Shown here: positions 1 through 12,000 of the stretch, one piece after another
How the letters are laid out: each line of letters starts with the position of its first letter
How positions within the stretch are numbered: position 1 is the stretch's first letter
Made by a program: the position numbers and the translations under genes
Notes under the pieces: model-generated
What the model saw: only the letters and a program-made list of their open reading frames with translations
Databases searched by the model: none
Told to the model about the DNA's origin: nothing
NCBI GenBank assembly: GCA_036245805.1
Contig: BTRK01000004.1
Span: forward strand, 26,583,541 to 26,647,540
DNA length: 64,000 nucleotides
DNA from: Pristionchus mayeri
Lineage: Eukaryota > Nematoda > Chromadorea > Rhabditida > Neodiplogasteridae
Reading direction: 5' to 3'

Positions 1-3000
1 GACTCCTCATCTCCAGCTTCTTCTCCAGTGGGATGTGGTTCTTCAAATGCGGTGCTTCTCTCTTGACGAATACGATACTCGGTGGACTCGATGGACTGTT
101 CCTCTGATGGTCTGCGATGCTCGAATTCAGGCTCATCGTACACCTTCTCCTGAGGAGAAGAAGGTCGTTTCTCGAAGTGCTCCTCCTCATGAGCAACATC
201 CTTGGGAGTGGAGAGACGGCGCTCCTCGAGATGGAACTCCTCGTGAGACTCGATGACATGCTCAGGTTCATGCTTCTCCTCAGCAGATTCAGGTCGTTCG
301 AATTGCTCTTCGGAAGGTCTGCGCTCCTCATGACGGAATTCTTCGTAGGCTTCGGTGACATGGGCTCCCGTGATGGGTTCATGCTTCTCCTCAGCAGATT
401 CAGGTCGTTCGAATTGCTCTTCCGAAGGTCTTCGCTCCTCGAAGAGCTCCTCCTCATGAGCAACATCCTTGGGAGTGGAGAGACGGTGCTCCTCGTGATG
501 GAACTCCTCGTGAGACTCGATGACATGCTCAGGTTCATGCTTCTCCTCAGCAGACTCAGGTCGTTCGAATTGCTCTTCGGAAGGTCTGCGCTCTTCATGA
601 CGGAATTCATCGTAGGCCTCGGTGACATGGGCTTCCGTGATGGGTTCATGCTTCTCCTCAGCAGATTCAGGTCGTTCGAATTGCTCATCGGAAGGTCTGC
701 GCTCTTCATGACGGAATTCATCGTAGGCCTCGGTGACATGGGCTTCCGTGATGGGTTCATGCTTCTCCTCAGCAGATTCAGGTCGTTCGAATTGCTCTTC
801 GGAAGGTCTGCGCTCTTCATGACGGAATTCATCGTAGGCCTCGGTGACATGGGCTTCCGTGATAGGTTCATACTTCTCCTCAGCATATTCAGGTCGTTCG
901 AATTGCTCTTCGGAAGGTCTGCGCTCTTCATGACGGAATTCATCGTAGGCCTCGGTGACATGGGCTTCCGTGATGGGTTCATGCTTCTCCTCAGCAGATT
1001 CAGGTCGTTCGAATTGCTCTTCGGAAGGTCTGCGCTCTTCATGACGGAATTCATCGTAGGCCTCGGTGACATGGGCTTCCGTGATGGGTTCATGCTTCTC
1101 CTCAGCAGATTCAGGTCGTTCGAAGTGCTCTTCGGAAGGTCTGCGCTCTTCGTGACGGAATTCTTCGTAGGCCTCCGTGACATCGGTTGACTCAATCTTC
1201 TCTTGTAGGGGCTCATCGTCCTTCTTGAGAGCGTCATAAGCAGCAGCAGCACCTGCAGCAACCAATGCTGCAGGAGCGAGAACAACTCCTCCGGCAATAT
1301 TTCCTGCAGTCTTTGCGAAACCTGCCAGCTTGCCAGCTACAGACTCCTCATCTCCAGCTTCTTCTCCAGTGGGATGTGGTTCTTCAAATGCGGTGCTTCT
1401 CTCTTGACGAATACGATACTCGGTGGACTCGATGGACTGTTCCTCTGATGGTCTGCGATGCTCGAATTCAGGCTCATCGTACACCTTCTCCTGAGGAGAA
1501 GAAGGTCGTTTCTCGAAGTGCTCCTCCTCATGAGCAACATCCTTGGGAGTGGAGAGACGGCGCTCCTCGAGATGGAACTCCTCGTGAGACTCGATGACAT
1601 GCTCAGGTTCATGCTTCTCCTCAGCAGATTCAGGTCGTTCGAATTGCTCTTCGGAAGGTCTGCGCTCCTCATGACGGAATTCTTCGTAGGCTTCGGTGAC
1701 ATGGGCTCCCGTGATGGGTTCATGCTTCTCCTCAGCAGATTCAGGTCGTTCGAATTGCTCTTCCGAAGGTCTTCGCTCCTCGAAGAGCTCCTCCTCATGA
1801 GCAACATCCTTGGGAGTGGAGAGACGGTGCTCCTCGTGATGGAACTCCTCGTGAGACTCGATGACATGCTCAGGTTCATGCTTCTCCTCAGCAGACTCAG
1901 GTCGTTCGAATTGCTCTTCGGAAGGTCTGCGCTCTTCATGACGGAATTCATCGTAGGCCTCGGTGACATGGGCTTCCGTGATGGGTTCATGCTTCTCCTC
2001 AGCAGATTCAGGTCGTTCGAATTGCTCATCGGAAGGTCTGCGCTCTTCATGACGGAATTCATCGTAGGCCTCGGTGACATGGGCTTCCGTGATGGGTTCA
2101 TGCTTCTCCTCAGCAGATTCAGGTCGTTCGAATTGCTCTTCCGAAGGTCTGCGCTCTCCATGACGGAATTCTTCGTAGGCCTCGGTGACATGGGCTTCCG
2201 TGATGGGTTCATGCTCCTCCTCAGCAGAGTCAGGTCGTTCGAATTGCTCTTCCGAAGGTCTGCGCTCTCCATGACGGAATTCTTCGTAGGCCTCGGTGAC
2301 ATGGGCTTCCGTGATGGGTTCATGCTTCTCCTCAGGAGATTCAGGTCGTTCGAATTGCTCATCGGAAGGTCTGCGCTCTTCATGACGGAATTCATCGTAG
2401 GCCTCGGTGACATGGGCTTCCGTGATGGGTTCATGCTTCTCCTCAGGAGATTCAGGTCGTTCGAAGTGCTCTTCGGAAGGTCTGCGCTCTTCGTGACGGA
2501 ATTCTTCGTAGGCCTCGGTGACATGGGCTTCCGTGATGGGTTCATGCTTCTCCTCAGGAGATTCAGGTCGTTCGAAGTGCTCTTCGGAAGGTCTGCGCTC
2601 TTCGTGACGGAATTCTTCGTAGGCCTCGGTGACATGGGCTTCCGTGATGGGTTCATCCTTCTCCTCAGCAGATTCAGGTCGTTCGAATTGCTCTTCCGAA
2701 GGTCTGCGCTCTTCATGACGGAATTCATCGTAGGCCTCGGTGACATGGGCTTCCGTGATGGGTTCATGCTTCTCCTCAGCAGATTCAGGTCGTTCGAATT
2801 GCTCTTCCGAAGGTCTGCGCTCTCCATGACGGAATTCTTCGTAGGCCTCGGTGACATGGGCTTCCGTGATGGGTTCATGCTTCTCCTCAGCAGATTCAGG
2901 TCGTTCGAATTGCTCTTCCGAAGGTCTGCGCTCTTCATGACGGAATTCATCGTAGGCCTCGGTGACATGGGCTTCCGTGATTGGTTCATGCTTCTCCTCA

Positions 3001-6000
3001 GCAGATTCAGGCCGTTCGAATTGCTCTTCCGAAGGTCTGCGCTCTTCATGACGGAATTCTTCGTAGGCCTCGGTGACATGGGCTTCCGTGATGGGTTCAT
3101 GCTTCTCCTCAGCAGATTCAGGCCGTTCGAATTGCTCTTCCGAAGGTCTGCGCTCTTCATGACGGAATTCTTCGTAGGCCTCGGTGACATGGGCTTCCGT
3201 GATGGGTTCATGCTTCTCCTCAGCAGACTCAGGTCGTTCGAATTGCTCTTTGGAAGGTCTTCGCTCCTCGAAGAGCTCCTCCTCATGAGCAACATCCTTG
3301 GGAGTGGAGAGACGGTGCTCCTCGTGATGGAACTCCTCGTGAGACTCGATGACATGCTCAGGTTCATGCTTCTCCTCAGCAGACTCAGGTCGTTCGAATT
3401 GCTCTTCGGAAGGTCTGCGCTCTTCATGACGGAATTCATCGTAGGCCTCGGTGACATGGGCTTCCGTGATGGGTTCATGCTTCTCCTCAGCAGATTCAGG
3501 TCGTTCGAATTGCTCTTCGGAAGGTCTGCGCTCTTCATGACGGAATTCATCGTAGGCCTCGGTGACATGGGCTTCCGTGATGGGTTCATGCTTCTCCTCA
3601 GCAGATTCAGGTCGTTCGAATTGCTCTTCCGAAGGTCTGCGCTCTTCATGACGGAATTCATCGTAGGCCTCGGTGACATGGGCTTCCGTGATTGGTTCAT
3701 GCTTCTCCTCAGCAGATTCAGGCCGTTCGAATTGCTCTTCCGAAGGTCTGCGCTCTTCATGACGGAATTCTTCGTAGGCCTCGGTGACATGGGCTTCCGT
3801 GATGGGTTCATGCTTCTCCTCATCAGATTCAGGTCGTTCGAATTGCTCTTCCGAAGGTCTGCGCTCTTCATGACGGAATTCATCGTAGGCCTCGGTGACA
3901 TGGGCTTCCTTGATGGGTTCATGCTTCTCCTCAGCAGATTCAGGTCGTTCGAATTGCTCTTCCGAAGGTCTGCGCTCTTCATGACGGAATTCATCGTAGG
4001 CCTCGGTGACATGGGCTTCCGTGATTGGTTCATGCTTCTCCTCAGCAGATTCAGGTCGTTCGAATTGCTCTTCCGAAGGTCTGCGCTCTTCATGACGGAA
4101 TTTTTCGTAGGCTTCCGTGATATCGGTTGACTCGATCTTCTCTTGTTGGGGCTCATCGTCCTTCTTGAGAGCGTCATAAGCAGCAGCAGCACCTGCAGCA
4201 ACCAATGCTGCAGGAGCGAGAACAACTCCTCCGGCAATCTTTCCTGCAGTCTTTGCGAAACCTGCCAGCTTGCCAGCTACAGACTCCTCATCTCCAGCTT
4301 CTTCTCCAGTGGGATGTGGTTCTTCAAATGCGGTGCTTCTCTCTTGACGAATATGATACTCGGTGGACTCGATGGACTGTTCCTCTGGTGGTCTGCGATG
4401 CTCGAATTCAGGCTCATCGTACACCTTCTCCTGAGGAGAAGAAAGTCGTTCCTCGAAGTGCTCCTCATGAGCAACATAATTGGGAGTGGAGAGACGGCGC
4501 TCCTCGAGATGGAACTCCTCGTGAGACTCGATGACATGCTCAATTTCATGCTTCTCCTCAGCAGACTCAGGTCGTTCGAATTGCTCTTCCGAAGGTCTGC
4601 GCTCTTCATGACGGAATTCATCGCAGGCCTCGGTGACATGGGCTTCCGTGATGGGTTCATGCTTCTCCTCAGCAGATTCAGGTCGTTCGAATTGCTCTTC
4701 CGAAGGTCTGCGCTCTTCATGACGGAATTCATCGTAGGCCTCGGTGACATGGGCTTCCGTGATTGGTTCATGCTTCTCCTCAGCAGATGCAGGCCGTTCG
4801 AATTGCTCTTCCGAAGGTCTGCGCTCTTCATGACGGAATTCATCGCAGGCCTCGGTGACATGGGCTTCCGTGATGGGTTCATGCTTCTCCTCAGCAGATT
4901 CAGGTCGTTCGAATTGCTCTTCCGAAGGTCTGCGCTCTTCATGACGGAATTCATCGTAGGCCTCGGTGACATGGGCTTCCGTGATGGGTTCATGCTTCTC
5001 CTCAGCAGATTCAGGTCGTTCGAATTGCTCTTCCGAAGGTCTGCGCTCTTCATGACGGAATTCATCGTAGGCCTCGGTGACATGGGCTTCCGTGATTGGT
5101 TCATGCTTCTCCTCAGCAGATTCAGGCCGTTCGAATTGCTCTTCCGAAGGTCTGCGCTCTTCATGACGGAATTCTTCGTAGGCCTCGGTGACATGGGCTT
5201 CCGTGATGGGTTCATGCTTCTCCTCAGCAGATTCAGGTCGTTCGAATTGCTCTTCCGAAGGTCTGCGCTCTTCATGACGGAATTCATCGTAGGCCTCGGT
5301 GACATGGGCTTCCGTGATGGGTTCATGCTTCTTCTCAGCAGATTCAGGTCGTTCGAAGTGCTCTTCGGAAGGTCTGCGCTCTTCGTGACGGAATTCTTCG
5401 TAGGCCTCCGTGACATCGGTTGACTCAATCTTCTCTTGTAGGGGCTCATCGTCCTTCTTGAGAGCGTCATAAGCAGCAGCAGCACCTGCAGCAACCAATG
5501 CTGCAGGAGCGAGAACAACTCCTCCGGCAATCTTTCCTGCAGTCTTTGCGAAACCTGCCAGTTTGCCAGCTACAGACTCCTCATCTCCAGCTTCTTCTCC
5601 AGTGGGATGTGGTTCTTCAAATGCGGTGCTTCTCTCTTGACGAATATGATACTCGGTGGACTCGATTGACTGTTCCTCTGGTGGTCTGCGATGCTCGAAT
5701 TCAAGCTCATCGTACACCTTCTCCTGAGGAGAATAAAGTCGTTCCTCGAAGTGCTCCTCATGAGCAACATCCTTGGGAGTGGAGAGACGGCGCTCCTCGA
5801 GATGGAACTCCTCGTGAGACTCGATGACATGCTCAAGTTCATGCTTCTCCTCAGCAGACTCAGGTCGTTCGAATTGCTCTTCGGAAGGTCTTCGCTCCTC
5901 GAAGAGCTCCTCCTCATGAGCAACATCCTTGGGAGTGGAGAGACGGCAGTCCTCGTGATGGAACTCCTCGTGAGACTCGATGACATGCTCAGGTTCATGC

Positions 6001-9000
6001 TTCTCCTCAGCAGACTCAGGTCGTTCGAATTGCTCTTCGGAAGGTCTGCGCTCTTCATGACGGAATTCATCGTAGGCCTCGGTGACATGGGCTTCCGTGA
6101 TGGGTTCATGCTTCTCCTCAGCAGATTCAGGTCGTTCGAATTGCTCTTCGGAAGGTCTGCGCTCTTCATGACGGAATTCATCGCAGGCCTCGGTGACATG
6201 GGCTTCCGTGATGGGTTCATGCTTCTCCTCAGCAGACTCAGGTCGTTCGAATTGCTCTTCGGAAGGTCTGTGCTCTTCATGACGGAATTCATCGTAGGCC
6301 TCGGTGACATGGGCTTCCGTGATGGGTTCATGCTTCTCCTCAGCAGATTCAGGTCGTTCTAATTGCTCTTCCGAAGGTCTGCGCTCTTCATGACGGAATT
6401 CATCGTAGGCCTCGGTGACATGGGCTTCCGTGATGGGTTCATGCTTCTCCTCAGCAGATTCAGGTCGTTCGAATTGCTCTTCCGAAGGTCTGCGCTCTTC
6501 ATGACGGAATTCATCGTAGGCCTCGGTGACATGGGCTTCCGTGATGGGTTCATGCTTCTCCTCAGCAGATTCAGGCCGTTCGAATTGCTCTTCCGAAGGT
6601 CTGCGCTCTTCATGACGGAATTCTTCGTAGGCCTCGGTGACATGGGCTTCCGTGATGGGCTCGTGCTTCTTCTCAGCAGATTCAGGTCGTTCGAATTGCT
6701 CTTCGGAAGGTCTGCGCTCTTCATGACGGAATTCTTCGTAGGCCTCCGTGACATCGGTTGACTCGATCTTCTCTTGTTGGGGCTCATCGTCCTTCTTGAG
6801 AGCGTCATAAGCAGCAGCAGCACCTGCAGCAACCAATGCTGCAGGAGCGAGAACAACTCCTCCGGCAATCTTTCCTGCAGTCTTTGCGAAACCTGCCAGC
6901 TTGCCAGCTACAGACTCCTCATCTCCAGCTTCTTCTCCAGTGGGATGTGGTTCTTCAAATGCGGTGCTTCTCTCTTGACGAATATGATACTCGGTCGACT
7001 CGATGGACTGTTCCTCTGATGGTCTGCGATGCTCGAATTCAGGCTCATCGTACACCTTCTCCTGAGGAGAAGAAGGTCGTTTCTCGAAGTGCTCCTCCTC
7101 ATGAGCAACATCCTTGGGAGTGGAGAGACGGCGCTCCTCGAGATGGAACTCCTCGTGAGACTCGATGACATGCTCAGGTTCATGCTCGGAAGGTCTTCGC
7201 TCCTCGAAGTGCTCCTCCTCATGAGCAACATCCTTGGGAGTGGAGAGACGGCGCTTCTCGAGATGGAACTCCTCGTGAGACTCGATGACATGCTCGGGTT
7301 CGTGCTCGGAAGGTCTTCGCTCCTCGAAGTGCTCCTCCTCATGAGCAACATCCTTGGGAGTGGAGAGACGGTGCTCCTCGAGATGGAACTCCTCGTGAGA
7401 ATCGATGACATGCTCGGGTTCGTGCTCGGAAGGTCTTCGCTCCTCGAAGTGCTCCTCCTCATGAGCAACATCCTTGGGAGTGGAGAGACGGCGCTCCTCG
7501 AGATGGAACTCCTCGTGAGAATCGATGACATGCTCGGGTTCGTGCTCGGAAGGTCTTCGCTCCTCGAAGTGCTCCTCCTCATGAGCAACATCCTTGGGAG
7601 TGGAGAGACGGCGCTCCTCGAGATGGAACTCCTCGTGAGAATCGATGACATGCTCGGGTTCGTGCTCGGAAGGTCTTCGCTCCTCGAAGTGCTCCTCCTC
7701 ATGAGCAACATCCTTGGGAGTGGAGAGACGGCGCTCCTCGAGATGGAACTCCTCGTGAGACTCGATGACATGCTCGGGTTCGTGCTCGGAAGGTCTTCGC
7801 TCCTCGAAGTGCTCCTCCTCATGAGCAACATCCTTGGGAGTGGAGAGACGGCGCTCCTCGAGATGGAACTCCTCGTGAGACTCGATGACATGCTCGGGTT
7901 CGTGCTCGGAAGGTCTTCGCTCCTCGAAGTGCTCCTCCTCATGAGCAACATCCTTGGGAGTGGAGAGACGGCGCTCCTCGAGATGGAACTCCTCGTGAGA
8001 CTCGATGACATGCTCGGGTTCGTGCTCGGAAGGTCTTCGCTCCTCGAAGTGCTCCTCCTCATGAGCAACATCCTTGGGAGTGGAGAGACGGCGCTCCTCG
8101 AGATGGAACTCCTCGTGAGACTCGATGACATGCTCAGGTTCATGCTTCTCCTCAGCAGACTCAGGTCGTTCGAATTGCTCTTCGGAAGGTCTGCGCTCTT
8201 CATGACGGAATTCATCGTAGTCCTCGGTGACATGGGCTTCCGTGATGGGTTCGTGCTTCTCCTCAGCAGATTCAGGTCGTTCGAATTGCTCTTCGGAAGG
8301 TCTGCGCTCTTCATGACGGAATTCATCGTAGTCCTCGGTGACATGGGCTTCCGTGATGGGTTCGTGCTTCTCCTCAGCAGATTCAGGTCGTTCGAATTGC
8401 TCTTCGGAAGGTCTGCGCTCTTCATGACGGAATTCATCGTAGTCCTCGATGACATGGGCTTCCGTGATGGGTTCGTGCTTCTCCTCAGCAGATTCAGGTC
8501 GTTCGAATTGCTCTTCCGAAGGTCTGCGCTCTTCATGACGGAATTCATCGTAGTCCTCGGTGACATGGGCTTCCGTGATGGGTTCGTGCTTCTCCTCAGC
8601 AGATTCAGGTCCTTCGAATTGCTCTTCGGAAGGTCTGCGCTCCTCATGACGGAATTCATCGTAGGCCTCGGTGAGATGGGCTTCCGTGATGGGTTCGTGC
8701 TTCTTCTCAGCAGATTCAGGTCGTTCGAATTGCCCTTCCGAAGGTCTGCGCTCTTCATGACGGAATTCATCGTAGGCCTCGGTGACATGGGCTTCCGTGA
8801 TGGGTTCATGCTTCTCCTCAGCAGATTCAGGTCGTTCGAATTGCTCTTCGGAAGGTCTGCGCTCTTCATGACGGAATTCATCGTAGGCTTCGGTGACATG
8901 GGCTTCCGTGATGGGCTCGTGCCTCTTCTCAGCAGATTCAGGTCGTTCGAATTGCCCTTCCGAAGGTCTGCGCTCTTCATGACGGAATTCATCGTAGGCC

Positions 9001-12000
9001 TCGGTGACATGGGCTTCCGTGATGGGTTCATGCTTCTCCTCAGCAGATTCAGGTCGTTCGAATTGCTCTTCCGAAGGTCTGCGCTCTTCATGACGGAATT
9101 CATCGTAGTCCTCGGTGACATGGGCTTCCGTGATGGGTTCGTGCTTCTCCTCAGCAGATTCAGGTCGTTCGAATTGCTCTTCGGAAGGTCTGCGCTCTTC
9201 ATGACGGAATTCATCGTAGTCCTCGGTGACATGGGCTTCCGTGATGGGTTCGTGCTTCTCCTCAGCAGATTCAGGTCGTTCGAATTGCTCTTCGGAAGGT
9301 CTGCGCTCTTCATGACGGAATTCATCGTAGTCCTCGATGACATGGGCTTCCGTGATGGGTTCGTGCTTCTCCTCAGCAGATTCAGGTCGTTCGAATTGCT
9401 CTTCCGAAGGTCTGCGCTCTTCATGACGGAATTCATCGTAGTCCTCGGTGACATGGGCTTCCGTGATGGGTTCGTGCTTCTCCTCAGCAGATTCAGGTCC
9501 TTCGAATTGCTCTTCGGAAGGTCTGCGCTCCTCATGACGGAATTCATCGTAGGCCTCGGTGAGATGGGCTTCCGTGATGGGTTCGTGCTTCTTCTCAGCA
9601 GATTCAGGTCGTTCGAATTGACCTTCCGAAGGTCTGCGCTCTTCATGACGGAATTCATCGTAGGCCTCGGTGACATGGGCTTCCGTGATGGGTTCATGCT
9701 TCTCCTCAGCAGATTCAGGTCGTTCGAATTGCTCTTCGGAAGGTCTGCGCTCTTCATGACGGAATTCATCGTAGGCTTCGGTGACATGGGCTTCCGTGAT
9801 GGGCTCGTGCCTCTTCTCAGCAGATTCAGGTCGTTCGAATTGCCCTTCCGAAGGTCTGCGCTCTTCATGACGGAATTCATCGTAGGCCTCGGTGACATGG
9901 GCTTCCGTGATGGGTTCATGCTTCTCCTCAGCAGATTCAGGTCGTTCGAATTGCTCTTCGGAAGGTCTGCGCTCTTCATGACGGAATTCATCGTAGGCTT
10001 CGGTGACATGGGCTTCCGTGATGGGCTCGTGCCTCTTCTCAGCAGATTCAGGTTGTTCGAATTGCTCTTCGGAAGGTCTGCGCTCTTCATGACGGAATTC
10101 ATCGTAGGCCTCCGTGACATCAGTTGACTCAATCTTCTCGTGTTGGGGCTCATCGTCCTTCTTGAGAGCGTCATAAGCAGCAGCAGCACCTGCAGCAACC
10201 AATGCTGCAGGAGCGAGAACAACTCCTCCGGCAATCTTTCCTGCAGTCTTTGCGAAACCTGCCAGCTTGCCAGCTACAGGCTCCTCATCTCCAGCTTCTT
10301 CTCCAGTGGGATGTGGTTCTTCAAATGCGGTGCTTCTCTCTTGACGAATATGATACTCGGTGGACTCGATGGACTGTTCCTCTGATGGTCTGCGATGCTC
10401 GAATTCAGGCTCATCGTACACCTTCTCCTGAGGAGAAGAAAGTCGTTCCTCGAAGTGCTCCTCCTCATGAGCAACATCCTTGGGAGTGGAGAGACGGCGG
10501 TCCTCGAGATGGAACTCCTCGTGAGACTCGATGACATGCTCGGGTTCGTGCTCGGAAGGTCTTCGCTCCTCGAAGTGCTCCTCCTCATGAGCAACATCCT
10601 TGGGAGTGGAGAGACGGCGCTCCTCGTGATAGAACTCCTCGTGAGACTCGATGACATGCTCGGGTTCGTGCTCGGAAGGTCTTCGCTCCTCGAAGTGCTC
10701 CTCCTCATGAGCAACATCCTTGGGAGTGGAGAGACGGCGCTCCTCGTGATAGAACTCCTCGCGAGACTCGATGACATGCTCGACTTCGTGCTCCGAGACG
10801 GGTTCATGCTTCTCCTCAGCAGATTCAGGTCGTTCGAATTGCTCTTCGGAAGGTCTGCGCTCTTCATGACGGAATTCATCGTAGGCTTCGGTGACATGGG
10901 CTTCCGTGATGGGCTCGTGCCTCTTCTCAGCAGATTCAGGTTGTTCGAATTGCTCTTCGGAAGGTCTGCGCTCTTCATGACGGAATTCATCGTAGGCCTC
11001 CGTGACATCAGTTGACTCAATCTTCTCGTGTTGGGGCTCATCGTCCTTCTTGAGAGCGTCATAAGCAGCAGCAGCACCTGCAGCAACCAATGCTGCAGGA
11101 GCGAGAACAACTCCTCCGGCAATCTTTCCTGCAGTCTTTGCGAAACCTGCCAGCTTGCCAGCTACAGGCTCCTCATCTCCAGCTTCTTCTCCAGTGGGAT
11201 GTGGTTCTTCAAATGCGGTGCTTCTCTCTTGACGAATATGATACTCGGTGGACTCGATGGACTGTTCCTCTGATGGTCTGCGATGCTCGAATTCAGGCTC
11301 ATCGTACACCTTCTCCTGAGGAGAAGAAAGTCGTTCCTCGAAGTGCTCCTCCTCATGAGCAACATCCTTGGGAGTGGAGAGACGGCGGTCCTCGAGATGG
11401 AACTCCTCGTGAGACTCGATGACATGCTCGGGTTCGTGCTCGGAAGGTCTTCGCTCCTCGAAGTGCTCCTCCTCATGAGCAACATCCTTGGGAGTGGAGA
11501 GACGGCGCTCCTCGTGATAGAACTCCTCGTGAGACTCGATGACATGCTCGGGTTCGTGCTCGGAAGGTCTTCGCTCCTCGAAGTGCTCCTCCTCATGAGC
11601 AACATCCTTGGGAGTGGAGAGACGGCGCTCCTCGTGATAGAACTCCTCGCGAGACTCGATGACATGCTCGACTTCGTGCTCCGAGACGGGTTCATGCTTC
11701 TTCTCAGCAGATTCAGGTCGTTCGAATTGCTCTTCCGAAGGTCTGCGCTCTTCATGACGGAATTCTTCGTAGGCCTCCGTGACATCGGTTGACTCAATCT
11801 TCTCTTGTAGGGGCTCATCGTCCTTCTTGAGAGCGTCATAAGCAGCAGCAGCACCTGCAGCAACCAATGCTGCAGGAGCGAGAACAACTCCTCCGGCAAT
11901 CTTTCCTGCAGTCTTTGCGAAACCTGCCAGCTTGCCAGCTACAGACTCCTCATCTCCAGCTTCTTCTCCAGTGGGATGTGGTTCTTCAAATGCGGTGCTT

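Noticed and set aside
7160..8140. CRISPR-like array because of regular 120-base spacing
   Set aside because: The repeats are contiguous coding units without unique spacers, in a eukaryotic gene.
117..11792. Long plus-strand Leu/Phe-rich frames across the repeat array
   Set aside because: They are antisense shadows of the acidic minus-strand repeat. They have no start context or splice partners, and their residues follow the reverse complement of the EERRPSE codons.
1337..11899. Minus-strand Ser/Arg/Asn-rich frames of up to about 1,108 residues
   Set aside because: They are read one base off the true frame. The frame that joins exons 13705-13568 and 13311-13294 in phase is the Glu-rich one.
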